A DNA stretch of 64,000 bases from the NCBI GenBank assembly GCA_041483135.1, contig JBGPFE010000010.1, forward strand, positions 1-64,000, in the 5' to 3' direction. Origin of the DNA: PALSA-1004 sp041483135 (lineage in GTDB: Bacteria > Pseudomonadota > Gammaproteobacteria > Burkholderiales > SG8-41). The first letter of the stretch is position 1; the number at the start of each line of letters is the position of its first letter. Below, piece after piece: positions 17,273-25,588 of this stretch. A program made the position numbers and the translations under genes. A model generated the notes under the pieces. The model was not told the origin of the DNA. It worked only from the letters and a program-made list of their open reading frames with translations, and did not search any database.

Positions 17273-18781
17273 CTATTTCAGTAATCGCGATATCCAATTT
17301 TTCCATAGGAAACCTTTTCCAGCACCGGACGCGGATTGCGACGGAGTCAGCGCGCTTTTGCCGTGTGACGGGCTGAATTCCGCCCTGATGGCGGAGACGA
17401 TTCTCGCTATCACCTCGCCCCAATCCCCTCTTGCGGACTGGCGGAATATCCGCATGGTCGGATACCACGGCGAGTCCTCGCGGTCCAGCATCCATCGCCA
17501 TTCGCTTTCGAAGCGGTTCAATAGCCACACCGGCTTGCCCATGGCGCCGGCCAGGTGCGCAATCGACGTATCGACGCTGATAACCAGATCCAGCTGGTCG
17601 ACCAATGCGGCCGTGTCCAGCAAATCACCGCACTCCCCCATCCAGTCTGGCATTATCCAGCGGACTTGCTTGAGCTGGTGCGCCTCTGCGCCTTTCTGCA
17701 GGCTCAGGAAATTTATCCCGGTGATTTCGCATAGCGGCGCGAAGCGCTGCAGATGAACGCTGCGACGCGAATCGGATAGAGTGGATTTTCCTCCCGCCCA
17801 TACCAACCCGATTCTGGGCGACGCGACATTGGCAAGCCTGTCGGCCCATGTCCGCCGCAAACCGTCCGGCACCCGCAAATAGGGCATTTCCCCTGGGATC
17901 GTCTCAAGCCGTGTATTGAATAGTAACGGCAAGCTCATTATCGGGCAGTGACAGTGAAACGCCTCCATGGGCACGGGGTGCTCCCGTGAAACGACCTCGT
18001 CGACGCCAGCGATGGTTTGCATGATTCGGACAAGCGAAGCGTCACAGTAGACAATCAGGTGTCCGACACCGCGATCTTTCAGCAGCGGCAGATACCGCAT
18101 CGTCATCAGGCTGTCGCCGAGCCCTTGCTCGGTCCAAACCAGCAAGGCCCTTCCCTCCAGATGCTGGCCTTGCCAACGCGGCACGTCCTTGAGTTCGCCG
18201 AGCAGATCCCGATCAGCGCCGATTTCCAGGGTATTACCGCCCTCGAACCGGTTTTCATAGAGAGAAAATCCGGCGGCATAATCCCCCCGCAGCAACTGCA
18301 ACAGCGAGTAATTGAGACCGGCACGGGCCAGCGCGGGATTGAGCTTTATCGCTGCGCGATAACTTTGCTCAGCCTCCTCAAGGCGCCTGAGCGCTTTCAG
18401 CGCATTGCCGAGGTTACTGTAAGCTTCCGCATAATCCGCTTTGAGCGCCAGTGCCCGGCGGTAGGCGCTCTCGGCTTCGCGCGGGCGGTGCAGTTCACGA
18501 AGGGCTTCCCCCAGGTTGTTCAGAAAAAACGGGTTCGCCGGGTTGAACCCGATCGCCTTCTCGATCAACTCGACAGCGACCTCGTGGTTGCCGGACTGAT
18601 GGGCGATCACCCCGAGCAGATGCAAGGCGTCCGCGTTGGCTGGTTCAGCCTCGAGCACCTGCCGGTAAATGCTCTCCGCCTCCGTCAAGCGCCCCGCCTC
18701 GTGGTGCTGCATGGCAATCTGTATTGCCTGCCGGGTCGTAACGGGCTGTCGCTCTGATTTCATCGCTTGGGCCGACCGCAT
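17273..18781 (-). CDS. TPR-repeat protein with glycosyltransferase-family-9-like C-terminal domain
   Basis: 502 residues if started at MRSAQAMK; a second ATG six codons later is equally possible and no good ribosome site separates them. Residues ~15-190 contain five tetratricopeptide repeats (EAESIYRQVLEAEPANADAL, EAESAYRRALALKADYAEAY and similar). After LLVWTEQGLGDSLMTMRYLP comes a GT-B/heptosyltransferase-like domain with RIGLVWAGG and DLVISVDTSIAHLAGAMGKPVW, a nucleotide-sugar binding pattern. This fusion is typical of cytoplasmic protein- or flagellin-glycosylating enzymes. The downstream FkbM methyltransferase could act on the same glycan. Confidence 0.86.
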   Translation of the reverse strand: MRSAQAMKSERQPVTTRQAIQIAMQHHEAGRLTEAESIYRQVLEAEPANADALHLLGVIAHQSGNHEVAVELIEKAIGFNPANPFFLNNLGEALRELHRPREAESAYRRALALKADYAEAYSNLGNALKALRRLEEAEQSYRAAIKLNPALARAGLNYSLLQLLRGDYAAGFSLYENRFEGGNTLEIGADRDLLGELKDVPRWQGQHLEGRALLVWTEQGLGDSLMTMRYLPLLKDRGVGHLIVYCDASLVRIMQTIAGVDEVVSREHPVPMEAFHCHCPIMSLPLLFNTRLETIPGEMPYLRVPDGLRRTWADRLANVASPRIGLVWAGGKSTLSDSRRSVHLQRFAPLCEITGINFLSLQKGAEAHQLKQVRWIMPDWMGECGDLLDTAALVDQLDLVISVDTSIAHLAGAMGKPVWLLNRFESEWRWMLDREDSPWYPTMRIFRQSARGDWGEVIARIVSAIRAEFSPSHGKSALTPSQSASGAGKGFLWKNWISRLLK

Positions 18782-18965
18782 TATGGCCTGGTCGCCGCGT
18801 CGTGTTGAGTTGACGGAAAGTGTACTACGTTGGTGCTGGCGGGCGGCGCCGGCGTGTTCCGGCTCGAGTTGAGGACCTGCAATTCCGCGCCAGGCTGTGC
18901 GCAAGCAGGGTAAAAGTTCGAGAGCCGCGTTGAAGTAACGCGGCAGGCTTCAAATGAACCCGCGG

Positions 18966-20501
18966 TCACACCCCCGGCGGCTGGCTCTGCTCATCGAGGC
19001 CGACGTCGGCGCGCCAGTCCTTGCCTTTGAAGAAAAGCGGCTTGAGGCTGATCAGAAACATCACAGTACTGATGACCAGCATCGTCACTGTAATGGGCCG
19101 CTCGAGGAAAATACGATAGTCGCCGGCGCTCATCGCGAGCGACTGGCGCAGGCTCAGTTCGAGCATCGGCGACAGTATCAGTCCGAGCGCGACCGGCGCG
19201 AGGTCGTAGCCGAATTTGCGGAACGCATACCCGACGCCGCCCATCACGAGCATGATCCAGACGTCGAGCGTGCTGTTGTTCACCGAATAGGTACCCAGTA
19301 CGCAAAAGCAAAGCACGCACGGATAAAGATAGGAATACGGAACGCGCAGCAGGTTGACGAACAATCCGACCATCGGCAGGTTGAGTATCAGCAGCACGAC
19401 GTTGCCGATATACATGCTCGCGACGAAGCCCCAGAACAACTCGGGTTCCTGCGTGATCAGCATCGGCCCCGGCGAAATCCCGTGCAACATGAGCGCGGCG
19501 ATCATCACCGCCATGATCGGGCTGGTCGGGATGCCGAGCGCCATCATCGGTATGAATGCGCCCGTCGCGGCCGAGTTGTTCGCCGACTCCGGTCCGGCCA
19601 CGCCCTCGATCGCGCCGTTGCCGAAACGCTCCGGATGGTCCGATATGCGCCGCTCGACGCCGTACGAAACGAACGAAGAGATGATGTGCGCCGAGCCGGG
19701 AATGATGCCGATCAAAAATCCGATCAGGCTGCCGCGCACGATCGGCCCCACCGAGAGCCTGAATTCCTCGCGCGACGGGATCAACTGGCGCAGCGTGGGC
19801 TTCTGCACTTTGGGCGGCACCGGCTGGCCCGCGGTCAGCAGTATTTCCGAGACCCCGAACAACCCGACCGCCACGGGCACGATTCCGATGCCGTCACCGA
19901 GCTCGACGATGTCATAGCTGAACCGGGTATAGCCGCTCATCGCGTCGATCCCGATCATGCCCAGCAGCAGCCCGAAGCCGGCCATCGCCAGCGTTTTGAG
20001 CATGGAGCCGCCGGTCATGTAGGCGAGCACGAGGAATCCCATCAGCAGCAGCGCCGTATATTCCGGCGGCCCGAAGCGCAACGCGAATGTCGCGAGCGTC
20101 GGCGCGAGGAGCATGAGGCCGACCACGCCGAAAGTTCCGGCGACAAACGACCCGATCGCGGCGATGGCGAGCGCCGGGCCGGCGCGGCCGCGCTGCGTCA
20201 TCGCGTAGCCATCGACGCAGGTCATCACCGACGCCGCTTCGCCGGGAATTCGCATCAGGATCGACGTCGTCGAGCCGCCGTACATCGCGCCGTAATAAAC
20301 GCTCGACAGCAGCACGACCGAGATGATCGGATTGAGCCCGAACGTCGCCGGCAGCAACAGGCTGATGCCCGCCAGCGGCCCGAGCCCCGGCAGCATGCCG
20401 ACGAGCGTGCCGACGAGGCAGCCGATGAATGCGTAGACCAGCACCGACGGCTGAAGCACGACCGAAAAACCGAGCAGCAGGTTCTGCGCCGTTTCGGCCA
20501 T
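18966..20501 (-). CDS. tctA: Tripartite tricarboxylate transporter permease, large subunit TctA
   Basis: 511 residues, about 12 helices. The start ATG shares its A with the TGA of the small-subunit gene (TGATG). Hallmarks: GCLVGTLVGMLPGLGPLAGIS, the SVYYGAMYGGSTTSIL signature, IPGEAASVMTCVDGYAM, and a second symmetric half with GIIPGSAHIISSFVSYGVER and PESANNSAATGAFIPMMALGIP. It forms the channel of a secondary TTT importer together with TctB and a periplasmic Bug/TctC receptor, both encoded just upstream. Substrates are organic acids or related compounds; the precise one is not predictable. Confidence 0.95.
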   Translation of the reverse strand: MAETAQNLLLGFSVVLQPSVLVYAFIGCLVGTLVGMLPGLGPLAGISLLLPATFGLNPIISVVLLSSVYYGAMYGGSTTSILMRIPGEAASVMTCVDGYAMTQRGRAGPALAIAAIGSFVAGTFGVVGLMLLAPTLATFALRFGPPEYTALLLMGFLVLAYMTGGSMLKTLAMAGFGLLLGMIGIDAMSGYTRFSYDIVELGDGIGIVPVAVGLFGVSEILLTAGQPVPPKVQKPTLRQLIPSREEFRLSVGPIVRGSLIGFLIGIIPGSAHIISSFVSYGVERRISDHPERFGNGAIEGVAGPESANNSAATGAFIPMMALGIPTSPIMAVMIAALMLHGISPGPMLITQEPELFWGFVASMYIGNVVLLILNLPMVGLFVNLLRVPYSYLYPCVLCFCVLGTYSVNNSTLDVWIMLVMGGVGYAFRKFGYDLAPVALGLILSPMLELSLRQSLAMSAGDYRIFLERPITVTMLVISTVMFLISLKPLFFKGKDWRADVGLDEQSQPPGV

Positions 20502-20986
20502 CAGAACCCCCAAGGGCTGTTCGGCAGCTGTACCTGCAGCAGCGTCGAGAACACGTAATAGGTAATGACCGAGAAACCGACGGCGACTGCCGCGGCCGCA
20601 AACGGGTGCCGGCGTTCGACCACGCCGAGAAAGAAGACCAACAGCGCGATCATCGTCAATCGATAGCCGAGGCGCTCGAGCGCGAACGCGCCTGCTGCGC
20701 TGATCACGAGGATCAGTACCGCACGCCGCGCTTCGGGCCACGGAATCGACGAGAATGGCTCAGACTTGCCGCCGAACACCGCGATCAACAATCCGACGCC
20801 GCCCAGGAAGACGGCGATCAGCAGCGGCATGAAACCCGGCCCCGGATCGGCCAGCGTGCCCACTGGAAACACGCGGTCCTCCCATCCGACGTACGCCGCA
20901 AGCAGCAGCAGAAATGCGCCGGAAATCTGGTCGGTGCGGATGGCCTCCCACGCACCAGTCGCACCCGGCGTTCGAGTCATCGGCAT
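20501..20986 (-). CDS. tctB: Tripartite tricarboxylate transporter small subunit TctB
   Basis: 161 residues from the ATG immediately after the receptor stop (TAA-A-ATG); the longer open frame upstream overlaps the receptor gene and is not plausible. Four hydrophobic segments match the TctB fold: QISGAFLLLLAAYVGWE, DPGPGFMPLLIAVFLGGVGL, AVLILVISAAGAFALERLGY and TMIALLVFFLGVVERRHP. The DPGPGFMP loop is a family marker. It overlaps tctA by one base. Confidence 0.92.
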   Translation of the reverse strand: MPMTRTPGATGAWEAIRTDQISGAFLLLLAAYVGWEDRVFPVGTLADPGPGFMPLLIAVFLGGVGLLIAVFGGKSEPFSSIPWPEARRAVLILVISAAGAFALERLGYRLTMIALLVFFLGVVERRHPFAAAAVAVGFSVITYYVFSTLLQVQLPNSPWGF

Positions 20987-20987
20987 T

Positions 20988-21959
20988 TTATTTCTTGTCT
21001 TCGACTTTGCCGACGACCTTGACCACCGCGGCGAGACGCTTCGCGTCGGCCATCCAGTAGGTGGCGAATTCCGGCGCATCCAGGTACTGAATCGGCGAGT
21101 TGACGTTGGCCATGGTCTTCTTGAAATCCGGGTCCTCCACCGTCTTGCGCGCCGCATCGCGCAGCACCTTCATCACCGGCTCGGGCGTGCCCCTGGGCGC
21201 GAACATGCCGGCCCAGATGTAGTACTCGATATCGTAGCCGAGCTCCTTGAACGTGGGCACATCCGGGAACGCTTCGTGGCGCTTGGCGCCCCAGCTTACG
21301 ATCGGACGCATTTTCCCCGCTTTGACGTGCCCGCTGATCGCCGCCGGACCGCCCGCGGTCATTTCGACGTGCCCGCCGAGCAGCGCGGTAATCGCCGGAC
21401 CGCCGCCGTTGGTCGGGATGTGACGCATTTTGAGCTTGGCCGCGTGCAAAAACATTTCCATCGGCATGTGCAGCGCGCCGTAAACGCCCGACGACGAAAA
21501 CGACATTTGCCCCGGTTTCGAACGCGCCAGCGCCACCAGTTCCTTCAACGACTTCACCGGCAGCGACGGGTGTACCACCAGTATGGTCGGATCGGCCGAA
21601 ATCAGCGCGATCGGCATGAACTGGTCGAGCGAGTATGCGGGCTTGCGGTCGAACAGCGCGTCGGCCGCGGGAATGACCGTGATGCTGGAGAGCGCCATCA
21701 GTATCGTATAGCCGTCGGGTTTGGCGTTGGCGACCGCCGCGTTGCCCACCGCACCGCCGGCCCCGGAACGGTTGGCAATCACGACCGGCTGCTTGAGTAT
21801 TTTTTCCATTGCGGCAGCGGTGGGACGCCCCGTGATGTCGGCCACGCCACCTGGCGGGAATGGCACGATCATGGTGATGGGGCGCGACGGAAATACCTCT
21901 TGTGCAATGGCGGACGTCGCCGCGATCGCGAGCAATACGGGAACAATATAGCGTTTCAT
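20988..21959 (-). CDS. tctC: Bug/TctC periplasmic receptor of the TctCBA transporter
   Basis: 323 residues with a ribosome site GGAGGAAAC before ATG and a signal peptide cleaved near SAIAQ. Conserved Bug elements: PSRPITMIVPFPPGGVADITGR, ANRSGAGGAVGN, KPDGYTILM, VVHPSLPVKSLKELVALARSKPG, and FAPRGTPEPVMKVL near the C-terminus. It is the only Bug receptor in the window encoded with its TctAB membrane partners, one nucleotide upstream of tctB, so receptor and channel are expressed together. Confidence 0.94.
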   Translation of the reverse strand: MKRYIVPVLLAIAATSAIAQEVFPSRPITMIVPFPPGGVADITGRPTAAAMEKILKQPVVIANRSGAGGAVGNAAVANAKPDGYTILMALSSITVIPAADALFDRKPAYSLDQFMPIALISADPTILVVHPSLPVKSLKELVALARSKPGQMSFSSSGVYGALHMPMEMFLHAAKLKMRHIPTNGGGPAITALLGGHVEMTAGGPAAISGHVKAGKMRPIVSWGAKRHEAFPDVPTFKELGYDIEYYIWAGMFAPRGTPEPVMKVLRDAARKTVEDPDFKKTMANVNSPIQYLDAPEFATYWMADAKRLAAVVKVVGKVEDKK

Positions 21960-22017
21960 GTTTCCTCCGGATTTTGTGGTTGTGGCGGCTTGAGGTTGCG
22001 ATTCTACCCAGCTTGTG

Positions 22018-22096
22018 ACTTAAGTGCTCAGCGTCCGGTGTTCAGTCAAACCCGGCCGGCGAGCCCCTCAACTCAGCACTAAACACTTAACATTGC
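22018..22096. repeat. Imperfect palindromic intergenic repeat built from iterated short words
   Basis: The left arm (ACTTAAGTGCTCAGC...GTGTTCAGT) and the right arm (CTCAACTCAGCACTAAACACTTAA) are imperfect reverse complements. Variants of AGTGxTxAG recur within each arm. It occupies the gap after the FAH-family gene and before the tctC promoter side. It resembles other iterated-word hairpins in this window. Confidence 0.5.
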
Positions 22097-22098
22097 CT

Positions 22099-22986
22099 TC
22101 AATCCACCGGGTTTTCCAGCGTGCCGATCGGCTCGATCGTGATCGCGACGCGGTCGCCCTGCGTGAGGTACTTCGGCGGATCGAAGCCGATGCCGACACC
22201 GGCGCAGGTGCCGGTCGCGATCAGGTCGCCGGGGTCGAGCGTCATCACGCGCGACAGCGTCTCGATCAGCGTCGGGATGTCGAAAATCAGCTGGCTCACC
22301 AGCGCGTCCTGGCGCACTTCGCCGTTGACCCTGGTGATCAGGCGCAGCTTCGTGACGTCGCGCACTTCGTCGGCGGTGACGATGCACGGCCCCATCGGGC
22401 AGTAGCCGTCGAGGCTTTTACCGAGAAACCACTGCCGGTGCTCTTTTTGCAGCGTGCGCGCGGTGGCGTCGTTGATGATCGTATAGCCGTAAACGTGATC
22501 GTATGCATCCTTCCTGCCGATGCCGCGCCCGCCGGGGCCGACCACCGCCGTCAGCTCGCCCTCGTAATCGGTGGAGTTGGTGTAATCGAGATGGCTCGGG
22601 ATCGGCTCGCCGCTTGCGATCACCGAGTTCGGCCACTTGGTGAACATGATCGGCAGCTCCGGAATCGCGTCCTTGCCGGCGCTCGCGTCAACGCCGCTCG
22701 CGTGGAACTCCCGCGCGTGGTCGTAATAGTTCTTGCCGACGCACAGGATGTTTTTCGCCGGGCGCGGGATCGGCGCGTGCAGCCTGGCGCCGCCGAACGG
22801 CAGCCGCCCCTCGCCGCTTTTTACCGCGGCGCGCGCGCGCTTGAGGCCGTTCCTGCCGAGCGCGATGAAGCTCGTCATGTCTTTCGGCAGACGCGTTGTC
22901 GCCGCCAGATCGACGATGGTATTGGATGCCGCATCGTGCACGCCGATGCGCATGCCGTTGGCATCGGAAAAAGTAACCAGACGCAT
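22099..22986 (-). CDS. Fumarylacetoacetate hydrolase (FAH) family protein
   Basis: 295 residues from ATG preceded by GAGGAGTGATA. An N-terminal cap domain is followed by the FAH core: ILCVGKNYYDHAREF, PIMFTKWPNSVIASGEPI, the metal-binding DYEGELTAVVGPGGRGI, GYTIINDATARTLQ, WFLGKSLDGYCPMGPCIV and IATGTCAGVGIGFDPP. Members hydrolyse or decarboxylate acylpyruvates and 2-oxo-diacids in aromatic or sugar-acid catabolism, using Mg2+. It lies downstream of a Bug receptor gene on the same strand, suggesting uptake and breakdown of one organic acid. Confidence 0.93.
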   Translation of the reverse strand: MRLVTFSDANGMRIGVHDAASNTIVDLAATTRLPKDMTSFIALGRNGLKRARAAVKSGEGRLPFGGARLHAPIPRPAKNILCVGKNYYDHAREFHASGVDASAGKDAIPELPIMFTKWPNSVIASGEPIPSHLDYTNSTDYEGELTAVVGPGGRGIGRKDAYDHVYGYTIINDATARTLQKEHRQWFLGKSLDGYCPMGPCIVTADEVRDVTKLRLITRVNGEVRQDALVSQLIFDIPTLIETLSRVMTLDPGDLIATGTCAGVGIGFDPPKYLTQGDRVAITIEPIGTLENPVD

Positions 22987-23011
22987 TATCACTCCTCATT
23001 CGTAGCATGAA

Positions 23012-23055
23012 ATGCGCGAGTTAAGGAGCGGCAGGCCGCTCCCTTGAACTCGCGC
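23012..23055. terminator. Long imperfect hairpin between the FAH and Bug genes
   Basis: TGCGCGAGTTAAGGAGCGG and CCGCTCCCTTGAACTCGCGCA pair almost fully, with single-base bulges, around a 4-nt loop. There is no strong T-run on either strand, so it is either an RNA-processing or attenuation hairpin or one of the palindromic intergenic repeats, more than a classical terminator. Confidence 0.45.
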
Positions 23056-23089
23056 ACTTAAACCGGCGCTTTGCGTCCGGATTTAACTT

Positions 23090-24070
23090 TTACTGATCGG
23101 TCCGTACGCCGGCGATCTTGACCACCTTTGCCCATTTGGCAATGTCGTCGTTCAGGTACTTCTCGAATTCGCCCACCGTCATCGTCATCGGTTCCGCGCC
23201 CTGCTCGTTCCAGGCTTTCTTCACGTCGGGCCGGGAGACGATTTTGGTGATCTCCGCATTGAGCCGGTCGATCACCGGCTTCGGCGTTCCGGCCGGAGCC
23301 ATGACGCCGATCCAGATCGTGGTCTGGTAGCCCTTCACGCCCGCCTCCGATATGGTCGGCACCTCCGGCAATACCGTGGATCGTTTCAGGCCGGTCGTTC
23401 CCAGCGCCCTGACCCTGCCGCTCTTCACCATCGGCGTCATGGTGGTGATCGCGTCCAGCATCATTTCGACCTGGCCGCTCATGACGCTGGTGCGTGCTTC
23501 CCCGCTGCCCTTGTGGGGGATGTGCACGATATCCACGCCCGCCATCGACTTGAACAGCTCGCCGGCCATGTGATACGGGGTACCGGTGCCCGAGGATGCG
23601 TAGTTGAGGCCGCGCGGTTTCGCTTTCGCGAGCGCGACCAGCTCCTTGATCGACTTTACCGGCAGCGACGGATGCACCACCAGCACCAGGTCCGAGTAGT
23701 TGATCGGCGCGATCGGGACGAAGTCCTTCATCAACGTAAACGGCTTCTTCGGAACGAGCGACTCGTTGACCGTATGGGTGTTGGACATCACCAGCAGCGT
23801 GTAGCCGTCCGGAGGCGACTTCGCCACGAGATCGGTGCCGATGATCGAGCCGGCGCCGGGACGATCGTCGATGACGAAAGACTGGCCGACCGCCTCCTGC
23901 AGCCGCTGGCCGAGAAAGCGGGCGTAAATATCGGCCGGCCCGCCGGCGCCGAACGGCACGATGATGCGCACCGGCTTGTTCGGGTAGGGCTGCGCCCAGG
24001 CGCCTTGCCAGTGCATGCAGCAAAATGCGGCTGCCAACGTGCACAACGCGCGTTGCGTGAATTGCATCAT
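23090..24070 (-). CDS. Bug/TctC-family periplasmic substrate-binding protein
   Basis: 326 residues. Start at ATG directly after a run of GGAGGAGGAGG; the first two codons are both ATG. Signal peptide to about residue 26 (GAWAQ). Family motifs: YPNKPVRIIVPFGAGGPADIYAR, DDRPGAGSIIGTD, PPDGYTLLVMSN, VVHPSLPVKSIKELVALAKAKP, IPHKGSGEARTSVMSGQVEM and GVMAPAGTPKPVIDRL. No TctAB partner is adjacent. The FAH-family hydrolase follows on the same strand. Confidence 0.93.
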   Translation of the reverse strand: MMQFTQRALCTLAAAFCCMHWQGAWAQPYPNKPVRIIVPFGAGGPADIYARFLGQRLQEAVGQSFVIDDRPGAGSIIGTDLVAKSPPDGYTLLVMSNTHTVNESLVPKKPFTLMKDFVPIAPINYSDLVLVVHPSLPVKSIKELVALAKAKPRGLNYASSGTGTPYHMAGELFKSMAGVDIVHIPHKGSGEARTSVMSGQVEMMLDAITTMTPMVKSGRVRALGTTGLKRSTVLPEVPTISEAGVKGYQTTIWIGVMAPAGTPKPVIDRLNAEITKIVSRPDVKKAWNEQGAEPMTMTVGEFEKYLNDDIAKWAKVVKIAGVRTDQ

Positions 24071-24180
24071 GACCTCCTCCTCCTCATCGCTGTAGATCGC
24101 GGGGCGTGATTAGCCCGCGTTGCCGCCAGTATAGCGCGGGCGAGGGGCGATGAACCAAAACGGGATCTGGATTCGAACCG

Positions 24181-24240
24181 GGTTATGAGCCATGGGTTGC
24201 CTTTTACCCATTCTCCATTCCCCGCTTCCCATAACCGTTT
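24181..24240. repeat. Iterated-word intergenic repeat (ATGGG/CCCAT words)
   Basis: The segment contains ATGGGTTGCC, TTACCCATTCTCCATTCC and GCTTCCCAT, short related words on both strands that can fold on each other. It sits directly after the acetyltransferase stop and before a promoter-side gap. Confidence 0.4.
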
Positions 24241-24241
24241 T

Positions 24242-24808
24242 CTAAGCGGCGTGCGGCCGCTTGAACAGCCACTGGAACTGCTGCTTGAACAGCAGGTCGG
24301 CGAGCGCAATGTGGTCCTCGACCGCTTCCTGCGCGACTGCGCCGTAGCTCGTCGCTTCGAGCTTGAGATGCGCATCGACATCGCCCTGCTCCGTGACCAG
24401 TTTCAGCCCGGCCTTTTTCGCCAGATGGATCATGATCTGGTTTTCGGCGAGACAATGCATGAACAGCGTGGTGTAGCCGAGATTCACCGCGCTCAGCTTG
24501 CCGCGGTTGAGCAACGCGAGGCCGTAGCCTTTGCCGCGCTGCGCCGGTTCGACGCTCAAGCCAAGCTCGGCATAGTGCTGGTCACGGTCGAGCGCAAGAT
24601 GCGCCGTGCCGATCAGCACCATGTCGCGGCCATAAATGCCGAACACCTTGTCGCGCGCGAAATCGATGCCGTTCACGTAGTGTTCGAGCGCGGCGTCGTG
24701 CATGTACGTGCCGAACCGCAGCCGCCGGTCTTCCGGCGGCAGCGTATGCAGATGCCGCAGCAGATCGGGCCGCTGCAGCGGCGACAGTTTCTGAATGACA
24801 GTGCTCAT
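24242..24808 (-). CDS. GNAT-family N-acetyltransferase
   Basis: 188 residues. The acetyl-CoA loop is recognisable at VEPAQRGKGYGLALLNRGK (R/QxxGxG/A motif near residue 92), preceded by MVLIGTAHLALDRDQHYAELGLSV, strands beta-2 to beta-4 of the GNAT fold. The N-terminal part (PEDRRLRFGTYMHDAALEHYV) is typical of a small acetyltransferase group. The ATG follows the TAG of a 50-codon gene by 7 nt, and that junction supplies AGGA as ribosome site. Substrate unknown. Confidence 0.88.
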   Translation of the reverse strand: MSTVIQKLSPLQRPDLLRHLHTLPPEDRRLRFGTYMHDAALEHYVNGIDFARDKVFGIYGRDMVLIGTAHLALDRDQHYAELGLSVEPAQRGKGYGLALLNRGKLSAVNLGYTTLFMHCLAENQIMIHLAKKAGLKLVTEQGDVDAHLKLEATSYGAVAQEAVEDHIALADLLFKQQFQWLFKRPHAA

Positions 24809-24815
24809 TTCAGTC

Positions 24816-24968
24816 CTAGGTCATTGCCAGATGATGTAACAGCACGGCTTCGCCACGAGCGGTAGGCGCCTCGATATCGTTCTCGCAAAACAGCAACGTC
24901 AGATACCAGCCGTATCCCAAGCCGATCACGCTCAATGCCTGCCCCGCTGTTACCAGTAAATCAGCCAA
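24816..24968 (-). CDS. 50-residue putative membrane mini-protein
   Basis: A TTG start with AGGA seven bases upstream opens a 50-codon frame: MADLLVTAGQALSVIGLGYG, then WYLTLLFCENDIEAPTARGE and AVLLHHLAMT. Residues 4-27 form one hydrophobic helix and the tail is polar. It ends 7 nt before the acetyltransferase start on the same strand, so the two are likely coupled. No family recognised. The evidence is ribosome site, spacing and hydrophobic pattern only. Confidence 0.45.
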   Translation of the reverse strand: MADLLVTAGQALSVIGLGYGWYLTLLFCENDIEAPTARGEAVLLHHLAMT

Positions 24969-25230
24969 GACAATTTCCTTTCAAGTTGTCGCTTACTTAT
25001 ATTGCAATACAGCATTAATGGGTGATAATAAACCCTGACTCCATCCGATACCGGTATTATACGCAAGTTCGATGCCAGATTTATTACATATTTAAAACAA
25101 TAACTTGATATAATATCACCGGTTTAAAATGGCCAAAATCAGGCATTTATGCGTCTATATGGTGCAACGCAATATTATTCGTCTTTCCATGCCCTGCTAG
25201 ATAATTCGGCTACACTCGCGCAGATGTTGA
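24969..25230. other. AT-rich, gene-free island
   Basis: About 260 bp with composition far more AT-rich than the surroundings, including TATATTGCAATA, TTATTACATATTTAAAA and CTTGATATAATATCACC. The TATAAT could be a -10 element on either strand, but no properly spaced -35 is convincing. It probably supplies the promoter for the mini-protein/acetyltransferase pair on the minus strand. I see no open frame of note. Confidence 0.5.
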
Positions 25231-25530
25231 GCCGGATCGTCGCCGTCGAGTGCTACGAAATCAGTACCGTGCTGGCGTCACGCGCCATTTTTTCTGTTTG
25301 CAGTGCGGCTATTCGAAGCGCGCCGCGCGGGCGAGCGGATCGCTATCCCGCTCGCTGCCGACGACGCCGCAGCACTCGAGATCGCCGTACGACAGGTGCA
25401 GGACGCCGGCTTCGAGCCGGTTGTGGTTGGACCGCTCGCCCGGGCGCAGGAATTCGACGCCGGCACGCCGGTATATGGAAAGACATTCACTGCGTCCGAA
25501 TTGCGCCGGGGCCTCGGCATCAATCCGTAA
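25231..25530 (+). pseudogene. Remnant of an F420/NADP-type oxidoreductase (C-terminal part only)
   Basis: The plus-strand frame closes upstream at TGA (25228-25230) and reads LFEARRAGERIAIPLAADDA, LEIAVRQVQDAGFEPVVVGP, LARAQEFDAGTPVYGKTFTA and SELRRGLGI before a stop. This matches the C-terminal ~75 residues of COG2085-type dinucleotide-binding proteins (NADPH-dependent F420 reductase family, normally ~210 residues). The N-terminal Rossmann domain is gone and replaced by the AT-rich island. A GTG inside the fragment could in principle start a short peptide, but no function is expected without the nucleotide-binding half. Confidence 0.6.
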
Positions 25531-25588
25531 TGGAGAAAGTTGGCCGGCCGGCGAGGAGGACCGGAAGTAAGCCGATCCGGCAGGCGGA

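Noticed and set aside
18954..20558. Long plus-strand frame opposite tctA (534 codons)
   Set aside because: Charged His/Arg/Asp-rich composition is the reverse complement of membrane-protein codons; no motif.
25090..25135. TATAAT in TTGATATAATATCACC as a strong promoter for the downstream reductase fragment
   Set aside because: No -35 at 16-18 bp, and the fragment is a remnant; kept only as part of the AT-rich island.
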